Positions 9,118-16,923 of a stretch of 64,000 nucleotides of DNA are shown here, piece by piece. A program made the position numbers and the translations under genes. The notes beneath the pieces were generated by a model. It was not told the origin of the DNA. It was given only the letters and a program-made list of their open reading frames with translations, and did no database searches. Source of the DNA: Streptomyces humidus (GTDB taxonomy: Bacteria; Actinomycetota; Actinomycetes; Streptomycetales; Streptomycetaceae); NCBI RefSeq assembly GCF_014649655.1, contig NZ_BMTL01000035.1, forward strand, positions 44,211 through 108,210. Reading direction: 5' to 3'. The stretch's first letter is position 1, and the number at the start of each line of letters is the position of its first letter.

Positions 9118-9304
9118 GAGCGGTCGCGGGTCCGGCCTGACCGCCGGGGCCGCCCGCCCGATCCCGTACACCGGGGTCCGGGACTTCCCGCCCGCCGGGC
9201 ACCGCCGTCCGCGCCGTCGCGGCCCTCGACGTGATCTGCCCGGCGCGCCCGGACCGTCCGCCGCCCGCCGTCCGGCGAGACTGCGAAAGCGACCGCCGTA
9301 CGGA

Positions 9305-9373
9305 CCCGAGGCCCCCATGGGGAGGCGCCCCGACCGCCACCGGGTCGGGGCGCCTCCCCACGGGGGCCTCGGG
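9305..9373. terminator. Very long bidirectional hairpin between convergent genes
   Basis: Arms at 9305-9335 and 9343-9373 are complementary over 31 bp with a single mismatch and a 7-nt loop. The right arm ends exactly one base before the stop codon of the minus-strand gene. It lies between convergent genes and should terminate both transcripts. Confidence 0.85.
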
Positions 9374-10129
9374 CTACACGAGCTCCAGCAGCTTCTCGGC
9401 CGCAGGCTGCGCCGCGGTCCGCGACGTCCGCCACAGCCACAGCACGTCCCGGCCGAACGACCACACCAGGGAGCCGAGCGCCAGCAGCACCACGGCGAAG
9501 GTGGCGGCGTAGGGCAGCAGTGCGGAGCCCGCCAGCAGCAGCAGGACGCCCTGCAGCGCGGCGACCGTCTTGCGGGCGGTGCTCGGCGGGAGCGGGGCGT
9601 TCAGCCAGGGGGCGACGCGGGCCGCGGCGACGAAGGCGTAGCGCATGCCGCCTATCAGCAGCACCCATGGGCCCAGCGCCGTCGAGACGTACACGCTGAG
9701 CACCAGGATCAGGAACGCGTCGACCTCCATGTCGAAGCGCGCGCCCAGCGCGGTGGAGGTGTTGGTGCGGCGGGCGACCTTGCCGTCGACGCCGTCCAGG
9801 ATCAGGGCCACGGCCGTCAGACCGACCAGCAGCGTCACCGGCGGCGCGCTCTCGAAGGAGTCCGCGACCAGTGCGGTCACCCCGCCGACCAGCGTCGCGC
9901 GGCCGAGGGTGACCCGGTTGGCCGGACCGAACGTGCGCAGGCTGGAACGGTGCAGCGCCCGGGAGAGCACCGCCCAGGTGGCGACGGCGAAGACGAGACC
10001 GGTCACCCAGCCCGCCGGCCCCATGCCGATCGCCGTGCCGAGCAGGGCCAGCAACAGGATCTGGACGCCCGCTCCCACAGCGGTCTCCTGCTGGACCAGC
10101 CTCGCGTCGTAAGTGTTGTTCAGGGCCAC
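9374..10129 (-). CDS. CDP-alcohol phosphatidyltransferase family protein
   Basis: A 251-residue integral membrane enzyme with the full family signature DxxDGxxARx8GxxxDxxxD, seen as DGVDGKVARR followed by GARFDMEVD. It transfers a phosphoalcohol group between a CDP-activated donor and an acceptor. About six hydrophobic helices surround the motif. The GTG at 10129 is chosen because GGAGGA lies 8 nt upstream on the coding strand; the longer frame to 11194 is antisense to another gene. It diverges from the dehydrogenase-led cluster across about 108 bp. The acceptor (glycerol phosphate, inositol phosphate or another) cannot be decided. Its conserved position suggests that the neighbouring glycosyltransferase/flippase genes may act on a lipid-linked product. 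Confidence 0.85.
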   Translation of the reverse strand: MALNNTYDARLVQQETAVGAGVQILLLALLGTAIGMGPAGWVTGLVFAVATWAVLSRALHRSSLRTFGPANRVTLGRATLVGGVTALVADSFESAPPVTLLVGLTAVALILDGVDGKVARRTNTSTALGARFDMEVDAFLILVLSVYVSTALGPWVLLIGGMRYAFVAAARVAPWLNAPLPPSTARKTVAALQGVLLLLAGSALLPYAATFAVVLLALGSLVWSFGRDVLWLWRTSRTAAQPAAEKLLELV

Positions 10130-10237
10130 CGCACGTTCCTCCGGCCAGATGACAGAGATGATCAGTGCCGCGTACTGTGCGCGGACTGTGCACACCTCGG
10201 TACGTGAACAGGTTCCCGATCGTTCAGGAGGATGTGG

Positions 10238-11227
10238 ATGTCGATCGCCGCTCGTGCGTTCTGGGTTGCCTCTCCCGGTGAGGGGGAGATCCGTGAGGTC
10301 GCCGTTCCGGACCCGGGCGAGGGCGAGGTCCTGGTGCGTTCGCTGTGGTCCGGCGTCAGCCGCGGCACGGAGACCCTCGTCTTCCGCGGCGGGGTGCCCG
10401 AGAGCCAGCACGCGGCCATGCGGGCGCCGTACCAGGAGGGCGACTTCCCGGCGCCGGTGAAGTACGGCTACCTCAACGTCGGCGTGGTGGAGCGCGGTCC
10501 GGCGGAGCTGGCCGGGCGGACGGTCTTCTGTCTCTATCCGCACCAGACGCGGTACGTGGTCCCGGCGACGGCGGTGACGGTCGTGCCGGACTCCGTGCCC
10601 GCGCGCCGGGCGGTTCTGGCCGGCACCGTGGAGACGGCCGTCAACGCGCTCTGGGACGCCGCGCCGCTGGTCGGCGACCGGATCGCGGTGGTCGGCGGTG
10701 GCATGGTCGGCTGCTCGGTGGCGGCGCTGCTGGCCCGTTTCCCCGGAGTCCGCGTGCAGTTGGTGGACGCCGACCCGGCGCGGGCGAAGGTCGCCGAGGC
10801 GCTCGGCGTCGGCTTCGCCGCGCCCGCGGACGCCCTCGGCGGCTGCGACCTGGTCGTGCACGCCAGCGCCACCGAGCAGGGCCTCACCCGCTCGCTGGAA
10901 CTGCTCGCCGACGAGGGGACCGTTCTCGAACTGAGCTGGTACGGCGACCGGAAGGTCTCCCTCCCCCTCGGCGAGGACTTCCACTCGCGACGGCTGACCG
11001 TCCGCAGCAGCCAGGTCGGCACGGTCTCCCCGGCCCGCCGCTCCAGCCGCACCTACGCCGACCGGCTCGCCCTCGCCCTGGAGCTGCTCGCCGACCCGGC
11101 GCTCGACGCCCTCGTCACGGGGGACAGCCCGTTCGACGAACTGCCGCAGGTGCTGCCGAAACTCGCGTCGGGCGAGATCCCGGCGCTGTGCCACGGCATC
11201 AGGTACGACCAGGACTGCCTGACCTGA
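10238..11227 (+). CDS. Zinc-site-less medium-chain dehydrogenase, BchC-like
   Basis: The 329-residue protein belongs to the medium-chain dehydrogenase/reductase superfamily. The N-terminal segment SGVSRGTETLVFRG and the later GDFPAPVKYGY resemble BchC-type dehydrogenases. The usual catalytic-zinc cysteine is replaced here by Ser, and the four-cysteine structural zinc loop is absent. The Rossmann motif VVGGGMVGCSV is at about residues 151-161. The start is placed at ATG 10238 because AGGAGG at 10226-10231 fits it; the ATG at 10232 abuts that site. It opens the cluster with the PTPS-like protein, glycosyltransferase, methyltransferase and GTP cyclohydrolase II, so it probably oxidises or reduces a hydroxyl on that pathway's intermediate. 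The substrate is unknown. Confidence 0.8.
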   Translation: MSIAARAFWVASPGEGEIREVAVPDPGEGEVLVRSLWSGVSRGTETLVFRGGVPESQHAAMRAPYQEGDFPAPVKYGYLNVGVVERGPAELAGRTVFCLYPHQTRYVVPATAVTVVPDSVPARRAVLAGTVETAVNALWDAAPLVGDRIAVVGGGMVGCSVAALLARFPGVRVQLVDADPARAKVAEALGVGFAAPADALGGCDLVVHASATEQGLTRSLELLADEGTVLELSWYGDRKVSLPLGEDFHSRRLTVRSSQVGTVSPARRSSRTYADRLALALELLADPALDALVTGDSPFDELPQVLPKLASGEIPALCHGIRYDQDCLT

Positions 11228-11338
11228 GAAAAGAGTGAGATCAGGCTGAACAGGGGGAATCGAAGAGCCGTACTACACGGCATCCCCCGGCGGTCAACGG
11301 CCGGGGGAGCAGAGGCGCCGCACCTGGAGGGTCGTCCG

Positions 11339-11737
11339 TTGTTCAGTGTCACCGTCCGCGATCACATCATGATCGCCCACAGCTTCAGCGGCGAGGTCTT
11401 CGGACCCGCGCAGCGTCTGCACGGAGCGACGTTCCTCGTGGACGCCACCTTCCGCCGCGAGCAGTTGGACGACGACAACATCGTCGTCGACATCGGACTG
11501 GCCACGCAGGAGCTGGGAGCGGTGGTCAGCGAGCTGAACTACCGCAACCTCGACAACGAGCCGGACTTCGCGGGGGTCAACACCTCGACGGAGTTCCTGG
11601 CCAAGGTCATCGCGGACCGGCTCGCCGAGCGCATCCACAAGGGGGCCCTCGGCGAGGGCGCCCGGGGCATCGCCGCGATCGCCGTCACCCTGCACGAGTC
11701 GCACGTCGCCTGGGCGAGTTACGAGCGTGCGCTGTGA
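11339..11737 (+). CDS. PTPS/QueD-fold protein lacking the catalytic residues
   Basis: A 132-residue protein of the 6-pyruvoyltetrahydropterin synthase/QueD (T-fold) family by length and pattern: IAHSF (H14), RLHGATF (H28), a DxG segment near residue 51, NTSTEFLA, and a terminal LHESH. Relative to E. coli QueD, the third zinc ligand of HGH is Ala30, the catalytic Cys four residues before that motif is Ala24, and the Asp-His of LDH is Asn67-Tyr68. Two zinc ligands and the substrate-anchoring Glu remain. It therefore probably binds a pterin or pyrimidine-like ligand but does not run the standard reaction. The TTG start at 11339 has GGAGG 8 nt upstream. It overlaps the glycosyltransferase start by 4 bp. 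Confidence 0.75.
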   Translation: MFSVTVRDHIMIAHSFSGEVFGPAQRLHGATFLVDATFRREQLDDDNIVVDIGLATQELGAVVSELNYRNLDNEPDFAGVNTSTEFLAKVIADRLAERIHKGALGEGARGIAAIAVTLHESHVAWASYERAL

Positions 11738-12945
11738 CCGACGTGACCCTGGAGAAGTCCGCCGTGCAGAGCGTGCCGGCCGGCCAGAAGGCCCCCCTCG
11801 CGTACGTGCCCGCACAGGCGCCGCTTCCCAAGATCGGCGGGATCATCCCCATGTCCCTGCGCTCCGTGCACTTCGTCATGCCGGGCGGCGTCGACGACAC
11901 GGCGAACCCGAGCGGCGGCAACGCCTACGACCGGCGCCTGTGCCTGGACCTGCCCGGTTTCGGATGGCAGGTCCACAAGCACCTGGTGTCCGGCTCCTGG
12001 CCCCGTCCGGAGGCGCACGCCCGCGCTGAACTGGCGCACACGCTGCGGGAGTTCCCCGACGGCACGGTCGTCCTGATCGACGGGCTGGTCGCCTGCGGGG
12101 TCCCGGAGATCATCGCCCCCGAGGCGGAGCGGCTACGGCTCGTCGTCCTCGTCCATCTGCCGCTGGGCGACGAGCGCGGTCTCGCGCCCGAGGTGGCGGC
12201 CGAACTCGACGCCAAGGAGCGGGAGGTGCTGCGGGCCGTCCCGGCCGTCGTCGCCACCAGCGACTGGGCGGTGCGCCGTCTGGTCTCCCACCACGGCCTC
12301 GCCCCCGAGCGGGTGCACGTCGCCGCCCCCGGCGCCGACATCGCCCCCCTGGCCTCCGGCACCGACGGCGTCTCCCGGCTGCTGTGCGTGGCCTCCGTGA
12401 CCCCGCGCAAGGGCCAGCACCGGCTGGTGGAGGCGCTGGCCGCGGCCAGGGACCTGCCGTGGAGCTGCGTGTGCGTGGGCGGTCTCGGGGACCAGGAGTA
12501 CGTCGCCCACTTGCGCGAACTCATCGGCAGGCACGGTCTGCAGGACCGGCTGGAGCTCGCGGGCCCGAAGGCCGGCGCCGAGCTCGACGCCGCGTACGCC
12601 TCCGCCGACCTGATGGTGCTCACCTCCTACGCGGAGACCTACGGCATGGCCGTCACCGAGGCGCTGGCCCGTGGCATCCCGGTCCTGGCGACGGACGTCG
12701 GCGGACTGCCCGAGGCGGTCGGCCGCGCCCCCGACGGCGGTGTCCCCGGCATCCTCGTCCCGCCGGAGGACCCGGCCGCCCTCGCCGCCGAACTGCGCGG
12801 CTGGTTCGGTGAAGCCGATGTGCGACGGCGGCTCAAGGCGGCCGCGCGCGGCCGCCGGGCCGCCCTGAACGGCTGGGCGTCCACCGCCCAGAGCCTGGCC
12901 GGCGTTCTGGGCAGGCTTCCCAGCGAGCCCCGGAGGGCGGCATGA
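11734..12945 (+). CDS. Glycosyltransferase, GT4-type
   Basis: The 403-residue enzyme has the GT-B architecture of retaining GT4 transferases. An acceptor-side Rossmann domain starts around residue 45 (HFVMPGGVDD). The donor-side domain starts around residue 205 (LLCVASVTPRKGQHRLVEA). The E-x7-E nucleotide-sugar motif is ETYGMAVTEALARGIPVLATDVGG at about residues 308-331 (the two Glu flank GMAVT). No signal peptide or membrane helix is visible. GTG overlaps the upstream stop (4 bp) and its own stop overlaps the methyltransferase start, so the block is strictly translationally coupled. Within the cluster it would glycosylate the FAPy-derived or lipid-linked intermediate; donor and acceptor are unknown. 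Confidence 0.85.
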   Translation: MTDVTLEKSAVQSVPAGQKAPLAYVPAQAPLPKIGGIIPMSLRSVHFVMPGGVDDTANPSGGNAYDRRLCLDLPGFGWQVHKHLVSGSWPRPEAHARAELAHTLREFPDGTVVLIDGLVACGVPEIIAPEAERLRLVVLVHLPLGDERGLAPEVAAELDAKEREVLRAVPAVVATSDWAVRRLVSHHGLAPERVHVAAPGADIAPLASGTDGVSRLLCVASVTPRKGQHRLVEALAAARDLPWSCVCVGGLGDQEYVAHLRELIGRHGLQDRLELAGPKAGAELDAAYASADLMVLTSYAETYGMAVTEALARGIPVLATDVGGLPEAVGRAPDGGVPGILVPPEDPAALAAELRGWFGEADVRRRLKAAARGRRAALNGWASTAQSLAGVLGRLPSEPRRAA

Positions 12946-13967
12946 GGAAGACGACGGCGACCCCGGCCGACGTGGCACGACGCGTGGGCGGCATCCCGGC
13001 CCAGCCCGGCCACAAGAGTTCCGTCTCCCTGGTGGAGAGCGCCGAGGCCGGCCCGGAGTCCGTCATAGCCGGCGCCGGACCGGTCGGCCGGTCCGGCGAA
13101 CGGCCCACCGTGCGGCTGCGCGACGCGGGGCCGGACGAGCAGCCCCGCTACGCGCCCGAGTGGCTGGAGCTGCGCGAGCCCGCCGACGCCGCCGCGCGGT
13201 CGATGGAACTGCTGGACCCGTTGCGGATCCGGCTCGCCAACCTCCCCGGACGCCGCGGCCTGGCCATCCACGACCTGGGCTGCGGCACCGGCTCCATGGG
13301 CCGCTGGCTGGCCCCCCGGCTGGACGGCGCCCAGCACTGGGTCCTGCACGACCGCGACCCCTACCTGCTGCACTTCGCGGCCGTCGCCTCCCCGCGGGCG
13401 GCCGCCGACGGCAGCCGGGTCACCGTCGAGACGCGACGCGGCGACGTCGCCCGCCTCACCCCGGACGCCCTGCTGGGCGCCTCGCTGGTCACCGCCTCCG
13501 CGCTGCTCGACGTCCTCACCCGCGAGGAGGTCGAGACGCTCGCCGCGGCCTGCGCCGGCGCGGGCTGCCCCGCGCTGCTGACGCTGTCGGTCGCCGGCCG
13601 CGTCGAACTCAGCACCCCCGACCCGCTGGACGACGAGATCACCGCCGCGTTCAACGACCACCAGCGGCGCGGCGGCCTCCTCGGCCCCGACGCGGTCTCC
13701 GTGGCCTGCGAGGCGTTCGCCGACCAGGGCGCGACCGTCAAGGTGCACCCGAGCGCGTGGCAGCTCGGCCCCGAGAACGTGGGCCTGACCGCCCAGTGGC
13801 TGCGCGGCTGGGTAGGCGCGGCCGTGGAGGAGCGCCCCGGACTGGCCGAGCGCGCCGAGCCCTACCTGGCCGCGCGGCTCGCGGCCTGCGCCGCCGGCGA
13901 ACTGCGCGCGACCGTGCACCACAGCGACCTGCTGGCGCTGGCCCGGCCGACGGGCGGAGCCGGATGA
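12942..13967 (+). CDS. Class I SAM-dependent methyltransferase
   Basis: A 341-residue protein with a Rossmann-type SAM site: motif I DLGCGTGSMGRW at about residues 111-122, an acidic motif II at the HDRDPYL segment, and a motif with TASALLDVLTREEVE. The first 60 residues are a non-conserved, possibly disordered extension. It overlaps both neighbours by 4 bp (ATGA), in the middle of the five-gene plus-strand unit. It most likely methylates an O or N on the glycosylated product of the cluster. The acceptor cannot be inferred from sequence. Confidence 0.83.
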   Translation: MRKTTATPADVARRVGGIPAQPGHKSSVSLVESAEAGPESVIAGAGPVGRSGERPTVRLRDAGPDEQPRYAPEWLELREPADAAARSMELLDPLRIRLANLPGRRGLAIHDLGCGTGSMGRWLAPRLDGAQHWVLHDRDPYLLHFAAVASPRAAADGSRVTVETRRGDVARLTPDALLGASLVTASALLDVLTREEVETLAAACAGAGCPALLTLSVAGRVELSTPDPLDDEITAAFNDHQRRGGLLGPDAVSVACEAFADQGATVKVHPSAWQLGPENVGLTAQWLRGWVGAAVEERPGLAERAEPYLAARLAACAAGELRATVHHSDLLALARPTGGAG

Positions 13968-15301
13968 GCGCGGAGACGGCGGGCCCCCGGGTGACGAGCG
14001 CGGCGCCCCTGGGCCGGGCCGAGACGGCCTCGCCCGCCGTGCGACGGCCCCCGCGGGCTCCGTCGCAGGCCCGCACCGCCGTCATCGCGACCGAGCCCCG
14101 CGCGCAGCGGCCCTCCCGGCTGCGCGCCCTGCTCGGCAACCGCGCCCTGCGCACCCACTTCGGGACCGTCGCCGGGGTCGTCATCCTCACCGTGCTGCTG
14201 TGGCGGCTGGGCACCGGCGTCTTCCTGGACGGGCTGCGGCGCATCGACGCGCCGACGCTGCTCGCCGCGCTCGCGATCGGCGCGCTCACCACCGTGTTCA
14301 GTGCCTGGCGCTGGGCGCTGGTGGCCCGCGGGCTGCGGATCCGGCTGCCGCTCGGCCCGGCCGTCGCCGACTACTACCGCGCCCTGTTCCTCAACGCGGC
14401 ACTGCCCGGCGGCGTCCTCGGCGACGTGCACCGAGCGGTGCGGCACGGGCAGAGCGCGGGCGACGTCGGACGCGGCGTGCGGGCCGTGGTCCTGGAGCGC
14501 ACCGCGGGACAGCTCGTGCTGACCGTGGCGGGCGTGACGGTCCTGCTGGCCCTGCCGTCCCCGGTCATGCAGGACGTCCGGCAGATCACGCCGCTGGTCC
14601 TGCTGGCCGGCGTGGGCGCCTGCGCCGTCGCCCTCGCCGTGCGGATGAGCTCCTCGGCGCCGCGGCGCGCCGGCCGGCTGCGGGCGACGCTGGCGGAAGC
14701 GCGCGAGAGCCTGCTGTCGCGGCGCAACGGGCCGGGCGTCGCCCTGTCCTCGGCGGTCGTGCTGAGCGGACACCTCGGCATGTTCGTCGTGGCCGCCCGG
14801 GTCGCCGGTTCCGGCGCCTCCGTGCTCGCGCTGCTGCCGATCGCCGTGCTCGCGCTGCTCGCCATGGGCCTGCCGCTGAACATCGGCGGCTGGGGCCCGC
14901 GCGAGGGCGTCACCGCCTGGGCGTTCGGCGCCGCCGGGCTCGGCGCGAGCACCGGGCTCACCGTCGCCGTCGTCTACGGGGTGCTCAGCTTCGTGGCGGC
15001 GCTGCCCGGAGCGGTCGTGCTGCTGGTGCGCTGGTCCGCGGGACTGCGGACCCGGGACGCCGGCCCGGGTCCCGTCGAGAGCCGCTACGACGAGGCCGCG
15101 TCACCGTCCGCCGCGGCACCGTCCGCCGCGCCGGCGCGGGTCCCGGTCGCCGACGCCTGCGAAGCCGCCGACGCGGCCGGCATCGCCGACGTGAGCAGGG
15201 TGAAATACGTGCCGAAGGAATCCGCCAGGCTCGCCAGGAGTTCCTTTCCCTTTTCCGCGGACCCCAGGGAAGGACGGCCGATGACGCCCGAATCGGTATA
15301 G
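13964..15301 (+). CDS. UPF0104/lysylphosphatidylglycerol-synthase-TM-like flippase-type membrane protein
   Basis: A 445-residue polytopic membrane protein. After a disordered 65-residue N-terminus come about seven to eight hydrophobic helices with family landmarks: RWALVARGL, the YYRALFLNAALPGGVLGDVHRA segment, VVLERTAGQL, and LPLNIGGWGPREG. The family includes the flippase half of MprF and glycosyltransferase-associated exporters. The last 75 residues (from about 15085) are low-complexity and lie antisense to the creatininase coding region, an overlap of 217 bp. The functional protein may effectively end near the last helix at about residue 360. In context it could translocate a glycosylated lipid or other product across the membrane. 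Confidence 0.82.
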   Translation: MSAETAGPRVTSAAPLGRAETASPAVRRPPRAPSQARTAVIATEPRAQRPSRLRALLGNRALRTHFGTVAGVVILTVLLWRLGTGVFLDGLRRIDAPTLLAALAIGALTTVFSAWRWALVARGLRIRLPLGPAVADYYRALFLNAALPGGVLGDVHRAVRHGQSAGDVGRGVRAVVLERTAGQLVLTVAGVTVLLALPSPVMQDVRQITPLVLLAGVGACAVALAVRMSSSAPRRAGRLRATLAEARESLLSRRNGPGVALSSAVVLSGHLGMFVVAARVAGSGASVLALLPIAVLALLAMGLPLNIGGWGPREGVTAWAFGAAGLGASTGLTVAVVYGVLSFVAALPGAVVLLVRWSAGLRTRDAGPGPVESRYDEAASPSAAAPSAAPARVPVADACEAADAAGIADVSRVKYVPKESARLARSSFPFSADPREGRPMTPESV

Positions 15302-15933
15302 GCGGACATTCCCAGCGTGAGCAGATGACGGCGGTCGTCCGCGACGAAATCGGCCGACTCGTAACCGGGCCGGACGACGTCGGGGTGGGCGTGCAGCAGG
15401 ATCGAGGTCTCGATCTCCCCGGCGTGCATGTCGGTGAGGAGCGAGGTCGCCACCCCGGACCGCTCCAGCGCCGCCTCCCAGTCCTCCGGGGCCGGGAAGA
15501 GCGCCATCCGTTCACCTGCGGCGGAGGACTCCTGGACGACGTTGCCCAGGACGTAGTTCCCGCCGTGTCCGTTGACCAGCACCAGGGCTTCGACGCCCGA
15601 GCGGCGCAACGACGCCGCGATGTCCCGTACCACCGCGTGAAGGGTCACGGAGGAAATGCTGACGGTTCCCGGCCAGGCCGCGTGCTCGTGCGAGCAGGCG
15701 ATGGTCACCGGCGGGAGGAGGTGCACCGGGTACGCCCCGGCGATCTCCCGCGCGATGGCGCAGGCGACCAGCGTGTCGGTGGCCAGCGGCAGGTACGCGC
15801 CGTGCTGTTCGAAGCTGCCGACCGGCAGGACCGCCACCCGGGTCGCGACTCCCGCCCCCCGGGCCCGCACGTCCTCGGTGGTGTCCGTGGGCATCACTCC
15901 GTACGCCACCGGCCGTATGTCCGAACCACTCAT
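15085..15933 (-). CDS. Creatininase-family amidohydrolase, probable FAPy deformylase
   Basis: The 282-residue enzyme has all creatininase-fold metal signatures: VGSFEQHGAYLPLATD (E42, H44, D53), NGHGGN (H123) and DMHAGEIETS (E173). Family members include ArfB and related enzymes that remove the formyl group from FAPy, the ring-opened GTP product. The divergent neighbour 38 bp away is a GTP cyclohydrolase II with the residue that stops the reaction at FAPy. The pairing therefore strongly suggests this enzyme finishes the hydrolysis, splitting one canonical reaction over two proteins. The C-terminal tail is Ala-rich and overlaps the convergent membrane-protein gene. The start at 15933 is supported by a nearby GGGAAG; Met14 is an alternative. 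Confidence 0.8.
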   Translation of the reverse strand: MSGSDIRPVAYGVMPTDTTEDVRARGAGVATRVAVLPVGSFEQHGAYLPLATDTLVACAIAREIAGAYPVHLLPPVTIACSHEHAAWPGTVSISSVTLHAVVRDIAASLRRSGVEALVLVNGHGGNYVLGNVVQESSAAGERMALFPAPEDWEAALERSGVATSLLTDMHAGEIETSILLHAHPDVVRPGYESADFVADDRRHLLTLGMSAYTDSGVIGRPSLGSAEKGKELLASLADSFGTYFTLLTSAMPAASAASQASATGTRAGAADGAAADGDAASS

Positions 15934-15971
15934 TTCTTCCCGGCCCTTCGTCTCTGCTTAGGAACCAGATC

Positions 15972-16631
15972 ATGACAGAAAACATTGGCGTACTCGGCAC
16001 GAAGACCCCGCAGCGCACCGGTGTGGAACGCGTGGTGAACGCCCCCCTGCCCACGGTGTACGGGAAATTCCAGGCGATCGGCTTCATGGACCACGACCGC
16101 GGTGACGAACAGGTCGCGCTGGTCTACGGCGAGATCGGCGCGGAGGACGTGCTGACCCGGCTGCACTCGGAATGCCTGACGGGCGACGCGTTCGGCTCCC
16201 AGCACTGCGAGTGCGGCGACCAGTTGGAGTCCGCGCTGCGGGCCGTGGTCGAGGAGGGCCGTGGCGTGGTCGTCTATCTGCGGGGGCACGAGGGCCGCGG
16301 CATCGGGCTGCTCGGCAAGCTGCGGGCGATGGCACTGCAGGCGGAGGGCCTGGACACCGTCGAGGCCAACGTGGCCCTCGGTTTCCCGGTGGACGCCCGT
16401 GACTACAAGGTGGCCGCCGACATCCTGCGCGATCTGGGCGTGCGTTCCGTCCGCCTGATGTCGAACAACCCGCGCAAGCGCGAGGCGCTGGTGGACAACG
16501 GCATCAGGGTCGCCGAAGAGGTGCCGCTGCTCATCGAACCGTGCGAGAACAACATCACCTACCTGCGCACCAAGCGGGAGCGGCTGGACCACCGGCTTCC
16601 CCACCTGGACGCGGTGGCGCACTGGTCCTGA
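15972..16631 (+). CDS. ribA: GTP cyclohydrolase II paralogue, FAPy-producing type
   Basis: A 219-residue GCH II. It opens the guanine ring of GTP with loss of formate and pyrophosphate. The zinc site is HSECLTGDAFGSQHCEC, with C68, C79 and C81. The catalytic Arg region is HEGRGIGLL. The decisive position, Tyr105 in E. coli RibA (KIRAYALQ), is Met here: KLRAMALQ, Met120. The same Met120 in S. coelicolor SCO6655 is known to make that enzyme release FAPy instead of the riboflavin precursor. There is no fused RibB domain and no rib genes are adjacent. The ATG has AGGAA 8 nt upstream. It is followed by a hairpin at 16689-16717. It is a pathway-specific paralogue rather than the housekeeping riboflavin enzyme. 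Confidence 0.92.
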   Translation: MTENIGVLGTKTPQRTGVERVVNAPLPTVYGKFQAIGFMDHDRGDEQVALVYGEIGAEDVLTRLHSECLTGDAFGSQHCECGDQLESALRAVVEEGRGVVVYLRGHEGRGIGLLGKLRAMALQAEGLDTVEANVALGFPVDARDYKVAADILRDLGVRSVRLMSNNPRKREALVDNGIRVAEEVPLLIEPCENNITYLRTKRERLDHRLPHLDAVAHWS

Positions 16632-16688
16632 GCAGGCCGCGCACCGCCGCCCCGCCGGACGAGGGCCACGGCGGCCCCCGCGCACGAC

Positions 16689-16717
16689 GGCCCCGGCCCC
16701 GGCAACGGGCCGGGGCC
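16689..16717 (+). terminator. Hairpin after ribA paralogue
   Basis: A perfect 11-bp G/C stem (16689-16699 with 16707-16717) and a 7-nt loop, 58 bp after the ribA stop. Confidence 0.7.
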
Positions 16718-16923
16718 CGCTGCCTTTCCTGATCGGCGAGGCCGCGGCGGTGTCGCGCCTCCTGTCCCCGACGGGCCTGTGCGCTCACGGCTTCCGCCAG
16801 GCGCCGGCCGTCGGCGAGATCGTCCGCGGCCGGTATCCGGGCCGCGTACCCTTCGTGGACGTCACCCCCCCTGAGCGCCGACCGCTTCACGGCCGACGCC
16901 CCGTGTCCGGAGGTCAACCGCGT

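Noticed and set aside
13160..15301. A 713-codon plus-strand fusion of the methyltransferase region and the membrane protein
   Set aside because: The methyltransferase is encoded in another frame up to 13967. The membrane protein has its own ATG at 13964 in the standard 4-bp overlap.
15972..16631. Housekeeping riboflavin GTP cyclohydrolase II
   Set aside because: Met120 replaces the Tyr needed for the canonical product, no rib genes are adjacent, and a creatininase partner is present, so the FAPy-type paralogue fits better.
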